Both the position numbers and the translations under genes were made by a program. DNA of 30,651 nt. Origin: an uncultured Blautia sp. Its GTDB lineage: Bacteria; Bacillota; Clostridia; Lachnospirales; Lachnospiraceae. Position 1 is the stretch's first letter. Each line of letters starts with the position of its first letter. The notes below the pieces were generated by a model, which saw nothing but the letters and a program-made list of their open reading frames with translations, had not been told where the DNA came from and searched no databases. This document shows positions 8,056-16,118 of this stretch, piece by piece. The stretch covers positions 1-30,651 of the forward strand of contig CAKRTP010000006.1 in NCBI GenBank assembly GCA_934402155.1, read 5' to 3'.

Positions 8056-8100
8056 GGAGGTTTTACGCATATACTGACAAAAAAGCACCAGGTGCTTTAT
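8054..8100 (+). promoter_or_regulatory. Ambiguous translation start region of the flippase gene
   Basis: AAGGAGG at 8054-8060 is a full ribosome binding site, but the only codon in frame with the flippase at usable distance is CTG at 8074-8076, 13 bases away. The ATG at 8101 has only AGGTG (8090-8094). The inverted repeat AAAGCACC-A-GGTGCTTT (8082-8098) immediately before the ATG would hide that weaker site when folded. Confidence 0.45.
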
Positions 8101-9432
8101 ATGTCAAAAAAGACTTTTTTTCAAGGAACTTTTCTTCTTACCTGCGCTGGTCTTTGCAGCCGTATTATTGGTTTTTTTTATAGGATATTCCTGTCTCATA
8201 CGATTGGTGCAGAAGGGATTGGCCTGTTTCAGCTTACACAGCCTCTCCAGAATCTTCTCCTTGCAGTTACCACAGCCGGAATACAGACTGCGCTCTCCCG
8301 CCTGGTTGCTGCCAGATTTGCAACGGAAGAAGGGAAAAAAGCCCGGGATTTTTTCTGTCTGGGTACTTTTCTCGCTTTTTCACTCTCCTGTGCCATTTCA
8401 ATCCTGATCTATCTGCGAGCAGATTTTTTTGCAGTACAGATCCTCAAAGAACCCCGCACCAAAGATCTTATTCGCATTCTTGCATTCAGTCTTCCCTTTG
8501 CCACCCTCCATTCCTGCGTCAACAGCTATTTTTTCGCCCGCAAAAAGGCAGGATTCCCTTCCGGAATGCAGTTTACAGAACAGCTGATCCGTGTCGGTTC
8601 TTCCTGGTTATTGTATGTCATCTGTGTTTCCGACGGCATTCCTGTAACAGCCTCGATCGCAGTGGGAGGTACACTGATCTCAGAAATTGTGGTATCGCTT
8701 CTTTCACTCCTTGTTATTTCCCTCCATTTCAAAAAACAGGATCATAAAATTTTTTATATCGAGCATCCGTTTTCTTCTCTTCTGGAAATCTTCCGGACAG
8801 CGTTTCCAGTCACTCTGAACCGCCTTCTGCTGTCTCTGCTTGCCGGCATTGAGGTCGTCCTGATTCCTCAGCGACTTCGTCTGTATGGTTTATCATCAGC
8901 AGATGCCCTCAGTGTTTATGGTATTTTTACCGGACTTGCACTTCCCTGTATTCTTTTTCCTGCCACAATCACTAACTCTGCTTCTGTAATCCTGATGCCG
9001 TCTGTTGCGGAAATGCAGGCACTTGGTTATCAGAAGAGAATTCGCCATATCTCCGCACAGGCTCTTCGTGCAAGTCTGTTTCTTGGCTGTATGTGTTCTT
9101 TTCTTTTTTATTGCGCCGGTCCATTTATAGGGGCAGTTCTTTTCCACAGTCCGACTGCCGGAACTTACATACGCACACTTGCTTTTATCTGCCCTTTTTT
9201 ATATATGAACACAACGCTCACCAGCATCCTTCATGGGCTTGGACTGACAGGTCGAAGTCTGATCCACAATGCCCTGGGAATTCTGATCAGAATTCTTTTT
9301 GTAGTATTTACAATTCCTGTTTCCGGAATTCGTGGTTATCTTTACGGAATTCTTTTCAGTGAAATCCTTTCAAGCGGGCTTCATATTTATACACTTTTTA
9401 TACAAAACCATAATGTTCTTCCTCCGTCGTAA
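8101..9432 (+). CDS. SpoVB/MurJ-like polysaccharide or lipid flippase
   Basis: A 443-residue integral membrane protein (from ATG 8101) of the MOP flippase superfamily, with 12 or more hydrophobic segments. The N-terminus, with GFFYRIFLSHTIGAEGIG and LFQLTQPL, is typical of the SpoVB / polysaccharide biosynthesis branch. Such proteins move lipid-linked oligosaccharides across the membrane; SpoVB itself acts in spore cortex synthesis, while relatives serve cell-wall or capsule assembly. I cannot separate these from sequence alone, so no symbol is given. The start could instead be CTG at 8074. It is divergent from iscR, sharing a 125-base intergenic region, so it could be affected by the IscR site. 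No clear terminator follows. Confidence 0.8.
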   Translation: MSKKTFFQGTFLLTCAGLCSRIIGFFYRIFLSHTIGAEGIGLFQLTQPLQNLLLAVTTAGIQTALSRLVAARFATEEGKKARDFFCLGTFLAFSLSCAISILIYLRADFFAVQILKEPRTKDLIRILAFSLPFATLHSCVNSYFFARKKAGFPSGMQFTEQLIRVGSSWLLYVICVSDGIPVTASIAVGGTLISEIVVSLLSLLVISLHFKKQDHKIFYIEHPFSSLLEIFRTAFPVTLNRLLLSLLAGIEVVLIPQRLRLYGLSSADALSVYGIFTGLALPCILFPATITNSASVILMPSVAEMQALGYQKRIRHISAQALRASLFLGCMCSFLFYCAGPFIGAVLFHSPTAGTYIRTLAFICPFLYMNTTLTSILHGLGLTGRSLIHNALGILIRILFVVFTIPVSGIRGYLYGILFSEILSSGLHIYTLFIQNHNVLPPS

Positions 9433-9532
9433 TCCGAACAGAACCCGCTTCATTACTGTCCCGCGTTCCTTTGCGTTACCTGCGAATAATTATTTTGCCT
9501 CTAAATGCTGTCTGATAATTACGTTTTCCCTA
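9433..9532. other. Gap after the flippase gene, no feature recognised
   Basis: I see no gene, RNA or intrinsic terminator here. A short bulged pairing of GAAC..GC with GCGTTC near 9437-9470 has no T run and is not convincing. The remaining intergenic sequence up to 9677 holds the aroF promoter and leader. Confidence 0.5.
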
Positions 9533-9561
9533 TCGACAAGAGGTTTTTAATCGTTTATAAT
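9533..9561 (+). promoter_or_regulatory. DAHP synthase promoter
   Basis: TCGACA (9533-9538, one change from consensus) and TATAAT (9556-9561) are separated by exactly 17 bases. The predicted start near 9568 gives a leader of about 110 bases. The leader holds another TATAAT (9620-9625) without a matching -35, and only a 5-bp TCCGG/CCGGA pairing, so no attenuator or T-box is evident. Confidence 0.7.
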
Positions 9562-9677
9562 AGAGCGTTGTATACCTCAGTTATGAAACATTCACACAAA
9601 AGAATTCCGGTTTTTTATGTATAATTATTCCGGATATGTTACAAAGCGTTGAATCCAGACGCACAAGGGAGGAAACT

Positions 9678-10709
9678 ATGGGATTTAATTTTATCAAAAA
9701 ATTACCTACACCGGCAGAAATCCGTAATCAATATCCTATTGATGCTGAGATTCAGGCATTAAAGGAAAAACGTGATCAGGAAATCCGAGATGTCTTTACC
9801 GGAAAATCTAATAAATTTCTTGCTATTATCGGTCCATGCTCTGCCGACAATGAGGAAGCGGTCTGCGACTATCTGCTTCGTCTCCGCAAGGTACAGGACA
9901 AAATCGCAGACAAAGTTCTGATTATTCCGCGTGTTTATACAAATAAGCCACGAACTACAGGTGAAGGATACAAAGGCATGGTGCATCAGCCAGATCCTGA
10001 AAAAGCACCTGACATGCTTGCAGGACTCATTGCTATCCGCAAAATGCATATCCACGCGATCCAGGAGAGTGGGTTCACCTGCGCGGATGAGATGCTTTAT
10101 CCGGAAAACTATCGTTATCTTTCCGATATACTTTCCTACGTTGCAGTAGGTGCACGTTCTGTCGAGGATCAGCAGCATCGTCTGACAGTCAGCGGTATGG
10201 ATGTTCCGGCCGGAATGAAAAATCCGACCAGCGGTGACTTCAATGTCATGATGAACTCTGTTGTTGCCGCTCAGGGATCTCATCGTTTTATCTACAGAAG
10301 CTGGGAAGTTGAAACAACAGGAAATCCTCTTGCTCATACGATTCTTCGAGGTGCTGTCAACAGACATGGTGAAACGATTCCGAACTATCATTATGAGGAT
10401 CTTCGTCTTCTTCTTGAAAAATATCAGGAAAAAGATCTCAAAAATCCTGCTGTGATTATAGACACCAACCATTCCAACTCCAACAAACAGTACGAACAGC
10501 AGATCCGTATCGCAAAAGAAGTTCTGCACAGCCGCAATGTTGATCCGGAACTTCACAGTCTGGTCAAGGGTCTCATGATTGAAAGTTATATTGAACCAGG
10601 CAGCCAGAAGATCGGCGGTGAACATATTTACGGAAAATCTATCACTGATCCCTGTCTTGGCTGGGATGAATCAGAAAAACTACTTTATACCATAGCCGAA
10701 CTGTGTTAA
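9678..10709 (+). CDS. aroF: Class I 3-deoxy-7-phosphoheptulonate (DAHP) synthase
   Basis: A 343-residue class I alpha DAHP synthase (AroF/AroG/AroH type), which joins phosphoenolpyruvate and erythrose 4-phosphate in the first step of the shikimate pathway to aromatic amino acids. Visible motifs: IGPCS (51-55), PRVYTNKPRTTGEGYKG (84-100), the MKNPTSGD segment, and the C-terminal SYIEPGSQ and YGKSITDPCLGW. The length matches the usual ~350. It carries the N-terminal segment in which allosteric residues lie in enteric homologues, but the inhibitor cannot be told. AAGGGAGG at 9665-9672 fixes the start at 9678; an upstream in-frame ATG at 9636 has no ribosome binding site. It is monocistronic: own promoter, strong terminator. 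The symbol is a family-level choice among aroF, aroG and aroH. Confidence 0.92.
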   Translation: MGFNFIKKLPTPAEIRNQYPIDAEIQALKEKRDQEIRDVFTGKSNKFLAIIGPCSADNEEAVCDYLLRLRKVQDKIADKVLIIPRVYTNKPRTTGEGYKGMVHQPDPEKAPDMLAGLIAIRKMHIHAIQESGFTCADEMLYPENYRYLSDILSYVAVGARSVEDQQHRLTVSGMDVPAGMKNPTSGDFNVMMNSVVAAQGSHRFIYRSWEVETTGNPLAHTILRGAVNRHGETIPNYHYEDLRLLLEKYQEKDLKNPAVIIDTNHSNSNKQYEQQIRIAKEVLHSRNVDPELHSLVKGLMIESYIEPGSQKIGGEHIYGKSITDPCLGWDESEKLLYTIAELC

Positions 10710-10731
10710 ATGACAATTCTCCAGATAAAGT

Positions 10732-10777
10732 AAAAAAACTCGAGCCAAAGATTCTTTGAATCTTTGGCTCGAGTTTT
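10732..10777. terminator. Bidirectional terminator, 20-bp perfect stem with 3-base loop
   Basis: Arms 10735-10754 and 10758-10777 are perfectly complementary over 20 bp (core CTCGAGCCAAAGATTC) around a TTT loop. A T tail follows in both directions, longer on the minus strand (seven T). It separates the convergent aroF and xerD genes. Confidence 0.95.
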
Positions 10778-10781
10778 CATT

Positions 10782-11666
10782 CTAATGTCTTGGATGTGCC
10801 TTCATATAGACATCACGCATCTTGGCCACATTCATGCCAAGATAAATCTGCGTAGATGAAATATCTGAATGTCCGAGCATTTCCTGCACAGTCTTGATAT
10901 CTGCGCCATTCTGAAGCATATGTACTGCAAACGAATGCCTGAGTGTATGTGGTGTGATATCACGACAGATACCGGCAGCTTCCGCGTATCCCTTGAGAAC
11001 TTTCCAGAATCCCTGTCTGCTCATGGATCTTCCTGAGCAGTTGGTAAACAATGACTTTTCATTTGGGTTTTTTACAAAATAATCCCGTCCATGCTCCATA
11101 TATTCTGTAAGTGCTCTTTTACTCACATTTCCTATCGGAATAATTCGTTCCTTATCCGTATCATGGCAGATCACATATCCGAACTGAAGATTCAGATCCG
11201 ATACCTGCAAATGTATCAGTTCACTGACACGCATACCTGTAGCATAAAGAAGTTCCAGCATCGCACAGTCACGAAGCCCTTTTGCAGTATCAGTATTAGG
11301 TTGTTTCAAAAGACGATCCACCTCCTGAACTGACAGTATTTCCATCATCTTCTTCTCCACTTTAGGTGGCTTCAGCTCTTCAGATGGATCATTCTTTGTT
11401 ATTCCTTCTTTAAAAAGATATTGAAACAGCGCCCGTATCGATGCAATATTTCTGGAAATTGTCGAAGATGCCAGATTTTCATTCTTAAGTTCACTTAGAT
11501 AACCTTTAAGATCCAGACTTGTTACCTCTGCAAAATTATAAATCTTCTGCCCCTGAAGATATCGAATCAGTTTTCTCAGATCTCTCTGGTATGAAATTTC
11601 TGTATTATTTGATGTATTCTTCGTCGTATGCAAATATGCAATAAATTCTGCAAGTGTTCTTTCCAT
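10782..11666 (-). CDS. xerD: Site-specific tyrosine recombinase XerD
   Basis: A 294-residue tyrosine recombinase that, with XerC, resolves chromosome dimers at dif. It has an N-terminal SAM-like core-binding domain (about 1-95) and a catalytic domain with all active residues: R146 (TGMRVSEL), K172 (DKERIIPIG), H240 and R243 (HTLRHSFA), H266 (LGHSD), and nucleophile Y275 (STQIYLGM). Length and motifs are those of chromosomal XerC/D, not of a phage integrase. The neighbour spoIIM agrees with the Bacillus order spoIIM...ripX(xerD), which favours XerD over XerC. The ATG is preceded by GCAGGAAA, a modest ribosome binding site. It has its own promoter and a terminator. Confidence 0.92.
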   Translation of the reverse strand: MERTLAEFIAYLHTTKNTSNNTEISYQRDLRKLIRYLQGQKIYNFAEVTSLDLKGYLSELKNENLASSTISRNIASIRALFQYLFKEGITKNDPSEELKPPKVEKKMMEILSVQEVDRLLKQPNTDTAKGLRDCAMLELLYATGMRVSELIHLQVSDLNLQFGYVICHDTDKERIIPIGNVSKRALTEYMEHGRDYFVKNPNEKSLFTNCSGRSMSRQGFWKVLKGYAEAAGICRDITPHTLRHSFAVHMLQNGADIKTVQEMLGHSDISSTQIYLGMNVAKMRDVYMKAHPRH

Positions 11667-11704
11667 TTTATTTCCTGCCTAACCTTGTACATGTCTTTCT
11701 CTGT

Positions 11705-11728
11705 CTGACAGAAATATCCCCCTGTCAG
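11705..11728 (-). other. Stem-loop in the xerD leader
   Basis: CTGACAG (11705-11711) and CTGTCAG (11722-11728) form a 7-bp stem with a 10-base loop between the xerD promoter and its start codon. No T run follows, so it is not a terminator. Its role is unknown. Confidence 0.45.
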
Positions 11729-11755
11729 CCTCTGTATTCTATCTGATGTATTCTG

Positions 11756-11784
11756 ATTATACTTGTTATTTTACATAAAATCAA
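11756..11784 (-). promoter_or_regulatory. xerD promoter
   Basis: On the minus strand TTGATT (11779-11784) and a consensus TATAAT (11756-11761) are separated by 17 bases. The predicted start near 11749 leaves a leader of about 85 bases. Confidence 0.7.
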
Positions 11785-11893
11785 TTTATTTTTTTTCAAA
11801 AATCCCCGTAAAATCAGGTTTTTATCGTGCAATACAAAATATCGTAATGATTATTGTAAACTACACCATATCTTGTATTTGGTCAATCTGTAG

Positions 11894-12493
11894 TTACAAA
11901 ATGCCAATTTTTTTAATCATCCATTCCAAAATATATGGATTGCAGTATACCTCTGTTATTACCCCTGCCAGATATAAAAGGCTGCATAAGATAATCCTCA
12001 GAAAATATCCTGTTACCTCTCCCGAAAACATACCTCTGTTCTTCCAGATTTTCATTGACTGATCATAACTTTGTCTGTAAAGATAAAAAATGCAGGGAAT
12101 ATAAAACAAATACTGCGGAAATAACAAACCGATTCCTATCAGACCTCCCTGAAAGCCAAACTGCAAAATCGACATGGTCAGAAGAATACCTGTTTTCACG
12201 CCAAGATAAATACTTCCCACTACAGCGAAAGGTACCCCAAAGACAGAAATACCACCTGCCGCCCCCAGCAGATATTCGCTTCCTCTCATTTTCAAAACCT
12301 GAAAAAAGTACTCTTCTCTTTCTTCACTTCCAATGCCAAATGTGTTCAGAAGATATATTGATGCGATTGTTTTCTGATGCCATTCCATCCGCCATAGAAT
12401 ATTAGGCAGAATCATCCCCAGGAGAAAACCTGCCATAAACAGGATCTGCACCGGACACCCTGAATTTCTCTTCCATTTTGAAGTTTTTTTCAT
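11894..12493 (-). CDS. spoIIM: Stage II sporulation protein M
   Basis: A 199-residue membrane protein of the SpoIIM family, part of the DMP complex (SpoIID, SpoIIM, SpoIIP) that remodels septal peptidoglycan during engulfment in the mother cell. It has a basic cytoplasmic start (MKKTSKWKR), a first membrane helix at about 17-33, and three to four more hydrophobic segments. The motifs GAAGGISVFG and YLGVKTGILLTMSILQFGFQGG are in the conserved region. I chose ATG 12491-12493 because GGGTGA lies just upstream; a longer reading from 12571 would start inside the rny terminator. It is flanked by rny and xerD. No strong terminator follows the stop. Confidence 0.87.
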   Translation of the reverse strand: MKKTSKWKRNSGCPVQILFMAGFLLGMILPNILWRMEWHQKTIASIYLLNTFGIGSEEREEYFFQVLKMRGSEYLLGAAGGISVFGVPFAVVGSIYLGVKTGILLTMSILQFGFQGGLIGIGLLFPQYLFYIPCIFYLYRQSYDQSMKIWKNRGMFSGEVTGYFLRIILCSLLYLAGVITEVYCNPYILEWMIKKIGIL

Positions 12494-12540
12494 AGCTTCA
12501 CCCTGTACCAGTCTACGGATCTGCCAAAAGAAATAGAACA

Positions 12541-12579
12541 AAAAAAGAGTATGACACTTTATATGTATCATACTCTTTT
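12541..12579 (-). terminator. rny terminator
   Basis: Arms 12543-12554 and 12568-12579 (AAAAGAGTATGA and its complement) form a perfect 12-bp stem with a 13-base loop, followed on the minus strand by a T run. It lies 60 bases after the rny stop codon. Confidence 0.9.
12546..12575 (-). promoter_or_regulatory. Possible sigma-E promoter for spoIIM inside the terminator
   Basis: The minus strand reads GAGTATG (12569-12575), 15 bases, then CATACTCT (12546-12553). This resembles the sigma-E consensus as I recall it (-35 KMATATT, -10 CATACAHT). spoIIM is sigma-E dependent in Bacillus, and no other promoter is visible in the 47 bases between the terminator and the gene. The palindrome itself creates the similarity, so confidence is low. 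Confidence 0.35.
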
Positions 12580-12638
12580 AGGATATTTCATAACTGCCCA
12601 ATAACCTCAGCTACGATATTACTACAATTCAGAATACA

Positions 12639-14198
12639 TTATTTCGCATAATCTACTGCTCTGCTTTCACGAATTACATTTACCTTGATCTGTCCCGGAT
12701 ATTCCAGTTCAGCCTCAATCTGTTTGGCAATATCTCTTGCCAGCAGAACCATATCTGCATCTGTTACATGTTCCGGTACTACCATTACACGTATTTCTCT
12801 GCCCGCCTGTATAGCAAAGGACTTGTCTACTCCTTTGAATTCGTTGGTAATATCTTCCAACTGTTTCAAACGATTTGTATATGTTTCAAGTGTTTCTCTT
12901 CTTGCACCCGGTCGTGCTGCAGAAATCGCATCAGCAGCCTGAACGATACATGCAATAAGAGATTCCGGTTCAACATCCCCATGATGTGATGCAACTGTAT
13001 TGATAACAATTGGTGATTCTTTGTATTTCTTACAAAGATCTACACCAATCTGAATATGAGAACCTTCAACTTCATGATCAATAGATTTACCTATATCATG
13101 AAGCAGACCTGCACGTTTTGCCATGCGGACATCTACACCGATTTCTCCTGCAAGAAGTCCGGAAAGCTGTGCCACTTCGATAGAATGTTTCAGAGCATTC
13201 TGTCCATAGCTGGAACGGAATTTCATACGTCCAAGAAGTTTCAGAAGTTCTGGATGGATACCATGAACACCAACATCCATTGCTGCATTCTCTCCATCCT
13301 CCCGAATCTGTGCTTCTACTTCTTTCTGTGCCTTCTCTACCATTTCTTCGATTCTTGCCGGATGGATACGTCCATCAACAATCAGTTTCTCCAGCGCAAC
13401 TCTGGCAACTTCTCGGCGAATCGGATCAAAAGCAGACAATACAACTGCTTCCGGAGTATCATCTATGATGAGATCTACACCAGTCAGCGTCTCCAGAGTA
13501 CGGATATTACGTCCCTCACGTCCGATGATTCTTCCCTTCATCTCATCACTCGGAAGCTGTACAACTGAAATCGTGGTTTCAGACACATGATCTACTGCAC
13601 ATTTCTGAATGGCATTAACCACGTATTCTTTTGCTTTTTTACCAGCTTCATCTTTTGCTCTGTTCTCTAATTCTTTGTAGAGTCTGGCAACGTCCACTTT
13701 GACATCGTCTTCTACACTTTTGAGCAACTCGTCTTTTGCCTGTTCGGAGGTCAGACCGGAAATTCTTTCCAGTTCCTGTACTCCTTTTTGTTCAAGTTCT
13801 TCTACTTTCTTTTCTCTTTTCTGTAACTCAGCAATTTTTGCTGTGCACTCAGCCTCACGCTTTTCAACTACATCTGCTTTCTTATCAACAGATTCCTCTT
13901 TTGATAATACTCGTCTTTCGTATTTCTGCAGTTCGTTTCTACGTTCCTTGGTTTCTTTCTCCAGTTCATTTTTTGTTCTGAGAGATTCTTCCTTTACTTC
14001 CAATAATGCTTCTCTTTTTTTTGTTTCAGCAGTTTTTAAAGCTTCATCTATGATGCTTCTTGCTCTGTCTTCTGCCTTGCCAACAACTTCTGCGTCTTTC
14101 TGTGCTTTATTGTTGACCGCAACCTTGCAAGTAACAGGAACCGCAATAAGCAGTGCGACCACTACAGCGACAATTGCAACGAAAATTGTGCTTGCCAC
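12639..14198 (-). CDS. rny: Ribonuclease Y
   Basis: A 519-residue membrane-anchored endoribonuclease that starts decay of many mRNAs in Firmicutes. Order of parts: one N-terminal membrane helix (about 3-24), a long charged coiled coil (about 35-190), a KH RNA-binding domain with [10 protein letters not shown] (222-231), and an HD catalytic domain with H367-D368 in [12 protein letters not shown], followed by ASHHGD. The length is that of the family (about 520). The start codon is GTG (14196-14198), five bases after GGAGGTG (14204-14210). It has a separate promoter just behind recX and its own terminator, so it is probably transcribed alone as well as by read-through from recA-recX. Confidence 0.96.
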   Translation of the reverse strand: MASTIFVAIVAVVVALLIAVPVTCKVAVNNKAQKDAEVVGKAEDRARSIIDEALKTAETKKREALLEVKEESLRTKNELEKETKERRNELQKYERRVLSKEESVDKKADVVEKREAECTAKIAELQKREKKVEELEQKGVQELERISGLTSEQAKDELLKSVEDDVKVDVARLYKELENRAKDEAGKKAKEYVVNAIQKCAVDHVSETTISVVQLPSDEMKGRIIGREGRNIRTLETLTGVDLIIDDTPEAVVLSAFDPIRREVARVALEKLIVDGRIHPARIEEMVEKAQKEVEAQIREDGENAAMDVGVHGIHPELLKLLGRMKFRSSYGQNALKHSIEVAQLSGLLAGEIGVDVRMAKRAGLLHDIGKSIDHEVEGSHIQIGVDLCKKYKESPIVINTVASHHGDVEPESLIACIVQAADAISAARPGARRETLETYTNRLKQLEDITNEFKGVDKSFAIQAGREIRVMVVPEHVTDADMVLLARDIAKQIEAELEYPGQIKVNVIRESRAVDYAK

Positions 14199-14245
14199 AG
14201 GAGCACCTCCTTATTTAGTTTTCATTGTACAAATACAACAATACA

Positions 14246-14274
14246 AGTTTAGCCGTTTTTAAGAATTATGTCAA
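14246..14274 (-). promoter_or_regulatory. rny promoter
   Basis: On the minus strand a consensus TTGACA (14269-14274) and TAAACT (14246-14251) are separated by 17 bases. It starts only 19 bases after the recX stop codon. Confidence 0.75.
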
Positions 14275-14292
14275 GTTTTTCTAACTATTTGT

Positions 14293-14781
14293 TTAAATAT
14301 TTTTGCACAATGTAATGCTCAATTCTTCCAGTGCGGAGGTAATCTCACTCTGTCTGAAACCTCTCCTTGCAAAGTAGCCAAGAAGACGGCGCAGTTCCCG
14401 TTCATCCAGTTCCGTGCCCGAGGCATATTTCTTCTCGATCAGGCTCAGAAGAAGGGCATGCTCATCCGGTGATTCAAGTTCCTCCGCTTCTTCCCAGGCT
14501 GTCTGGATCGTCTGCCTGTCCACGCCCTTTTGCTGAAGTTCCTGAAATATCTTCTGACGGCTCTTGCTATGTATCCGATACATGATGTAGTTAAATGCAT
14601 ATCTCTCATCATCGACATATCCATATTCTTTCATATAGGATACAGCTTCTGCTGCTGTTTCCTCCGAAAATCCCGCCTGCTTCAATCTGTCTGTAAGTCC
14701 CCGTTCTGTCCTGTCCATATGTTCCAGCAGCCTGAGTGCCTTTCGGCGTGCCTGCTGCTGTTCCTGATAACAATCTGTCAT
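14293..14781 (-). CDS. recX: RecX regulatory protein
   Basis: A 162-residue RecX family protein, which modulates RecA filaments. It has the typical tandem three-helix repeats: RALRLLEHMDRTERGLTDRL, then YGYVDDERYAFNYI and FARRGFRQSEITSALEEL. It starts eight bases after the recA stop codon, with GCAGGA as ribosome binding site, so it is co-transcribed with recA and under the same SOS control. The length is close to the usual 150-270. Confidence 0.9.
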   Translation of the reverse strand: MTDCYQEQQQARRKALRLLEHMDRTERGLTDRLKQAGFSEETAAEAVSYMKEYGYVDDERYAFNYIMYRIHSKSRQKIFQELQQKGVDRQTIQTAWEEAEELESPDEHALLLSLIEKKYASGTELDERELRRLLGYFARRGFRQSEITSALEELSITLCKNI

Positions 14782-14789
14782 GATCCTGC

Positions 14790-15854
14790 TTATTCTTCCT
14801 CTGAAACGGTCTGTTCTGCTGAAGCTGCACTGTCATCCGCCTGTGCAGTATCCTCTCCCGCAAGGAGATGATACTGTATTCTCACCTGCTTCTCGATCTC
14901 ATCACAGATTTCGGGATGCTCCTTGAGATAAACCTTGACATTCTCACGTCCCTGACCAATTCTGTCACCATTGTAAGAATACCATGCACCGCTCTTGTTC
15001 ACTACGTTGCACTCCGCTGCAAGATCAAGAATCTCTCCTTCTCTGGAGATACCCGTACCAAACATAATATCAAACTCAGCCTGCTTGAACGGCGGTGCCA
15101 CCTTATTCTTGACAACCTTGACTTTGGTATGGTTGCCGACCATTTCGCCGCCCTGTTTTAATGTCTCAGTCCTTCTTACATCCATACGGACAGAAGCATA
15201 AAACTTGAGAGCACGTCCACCTGTAGTAGTCTCTGGATTGCCGAACATAACACCAACTTTCTCACGAAGCTGGTTAATAAAAATAACCACACAATTAGAT
15301 CTGCTGATCGCTGCTGTAAGCTTCCTGAGTGCCTGTGACATCAGCCTTGCATGAAGTCCGACATGACTGTCGCCCATATCACCCTCAATCTCAGCCTTCG
15401 GAACAAGTGCTGCAACAGAATCGACGATCACAATATCTACTGCTCCGGAACGTACCATAGTCTCTGTGATCTCCAGTGCCTGCTCACCATTATCCGGCTG
15501 AGAAATATACAGATTATCAATATCTACTCCTATATTCTTGGCATAAACAGGATCAAGTGCGTGCTCTGCATCAATGAATCCTGCGATTCCACCACGCTTC
15601 TGAACCTCTGCCACCATATGCAGTGCAACGGTTGTCTTACCACTGGATTCTGGTCCGTAAATTTCAACAATACGTCCCTTCGGCACCCCACCTACACCAA
15701 GTGCGATATCCAGTCCAAGAGATCCTGTGGGAATTGCCTCTATCTGCATATGTGCGCTGGAATCACCCAGTTTCATTACAGAGCCTTTGCCATACTGCTT
15801 CTCAATATGTCCAAGCGCAGCTTCCAGTGCCTTCTGTTTTTCTTCGTTAATCAT
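14790..15854 (-). CDS. recA: Recombinase A
   Basis: A 354-residue RecA recombinase, which forms filaments on single-stranded DNA, drives strand exchange and stimulates LexA self-cleavage. Walker A GPESSGKT is at 67-74, followed by [21 protein letters not shown] and the L2-loop region [27 protein letters not shown]. The C-terminal tail is acidic and Ala/Ser/Glu-rich, as usual. The ATG at 15852-15854 is preceded by AAGGAGA. Two LexA-like boxes lie in the leader. It heads the recA-recX unit. Confidence 0.98.
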   Translation of the reverse strand: MINEEKQKALEAALGHIEKQYGKGSVMKLGDSSAHMQIEAIPTGSLGLDIALGVGGVPKGRIVEIYGPESSGKTTVALHMVAEVQKRGGIAGFIDAEHALDPVYAKNIGVDIDNLYISQPDNGEQALEITETMVRSGAVDIVIVDSVAALVPKAEIEGDMGDSHVGLHARLMSQALRKLTAAISRSNCVVIFINQLREKVGVMFGNPETTTGGRALKFYASVRMDVRRTETLKQGGEMVGNHTKVKVVKNKVAPPFKQAEFDIMFGTGISREGEILDLAAECNVVNKSGAWYSYNGDRIGQGRENVKVYLKEHPEICDEIEKQVRIQYHLLAGEDTAQADDSAASAEQTVSEEE

Positions 15855-15895
15855 ACCTGTGGAATCTCCTTTTTCTGTAAAAAATATTGTCTGTG

Positions 15896-15924
15896 CGAAC
15901 TTATGTTTTGCAAACCTATGTTCG
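15896..15924 (-). promoter_or_regulatory. Two LexA-like (SOS) boxes
   Basis: Plus strand 15911-15924 reads CAAACCTATGTTCG (12 of 14 against CGAACATATGTTCG) and 15896-15909 reads CGAACTTATGTTTT (11 of 14). Their centres are 15 bp apart, just after the predicted recA transcript start, where LexA would block transcription. The consensus is that of Gram-positive LexA/DinR as I recall it. Confidence 0.75.
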
Positions 15925-15938
15925 TTTTTTCTTCTTAT

Positions 15939-15967
15939 ATGCTATTATAAATCCCCTGCAATGTCAA
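15939..15967 (-). promoter_or_regulatory. recA promoter
   Basis: On the minus strand a consensus TTGACA (15962-15967) is followed after 17 bases by TAGCAT (15939-15944). A perfect TATAAT (15944-15949) overlaps it but is only 12 bases from that -35, so the exact -10 is uncertain. Confidence 0.65.
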
Positions 15968-16044
15968 GGAAAACTTTTCGTCATTATTTTCCCTTTTCTG
16001 CCATCCTGGAACGTTTTTGGCTTTATCGGAGCACTGCAAAGTGA

Positions 16045-16091
16045 TTTCCTGCAGGGCAGGAAAAAGGGAATACCATTTTGCTGGTATTCCC
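16045..16091 (-). terminator. glgA terminator with a second hairpin behind it
   Basis: GGGAATACCA (16066-16075) and its complement (16082-16091) form a 10-bp stem with a 6-base loop, followed on the minus strand by TTTTT: a standard terminator 27 bases after the glgA stop. A second 8-bp stem, TTTCCTGC/GCAGGAAA (16045-16052, 16056-16063), shares part of that T run and follows directly. Confidence 0.88.
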
Positions 16092-16118
16092 CCAAAATCC
16101 GGTTTATTCTGATACGAC

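Noticed and set aside
9568..9677. T-box, riboswitch or leader peptide in the aroF leader
   Set aside because: Only a 5-bp pairing is present, with no T-box motif, no terminator and no ribosome binding site before the short ATG frame at 9636.
11855..11898. Imperfect inverted repeat TGTAAACTACA / TGTAGTTACA at the end of spoIIM, considered as terminator
   Set aside because: The stem has a bulge and a 23-base loop, is AT-rich, and no T run follows on the minus strand.
12494..12571. Longer spoIIM reading with 26 more residues
   Set aside because: It would start in the loop and arm of the rny terminator without a ribosome binding site; ATG 12493 has GGGTGA.
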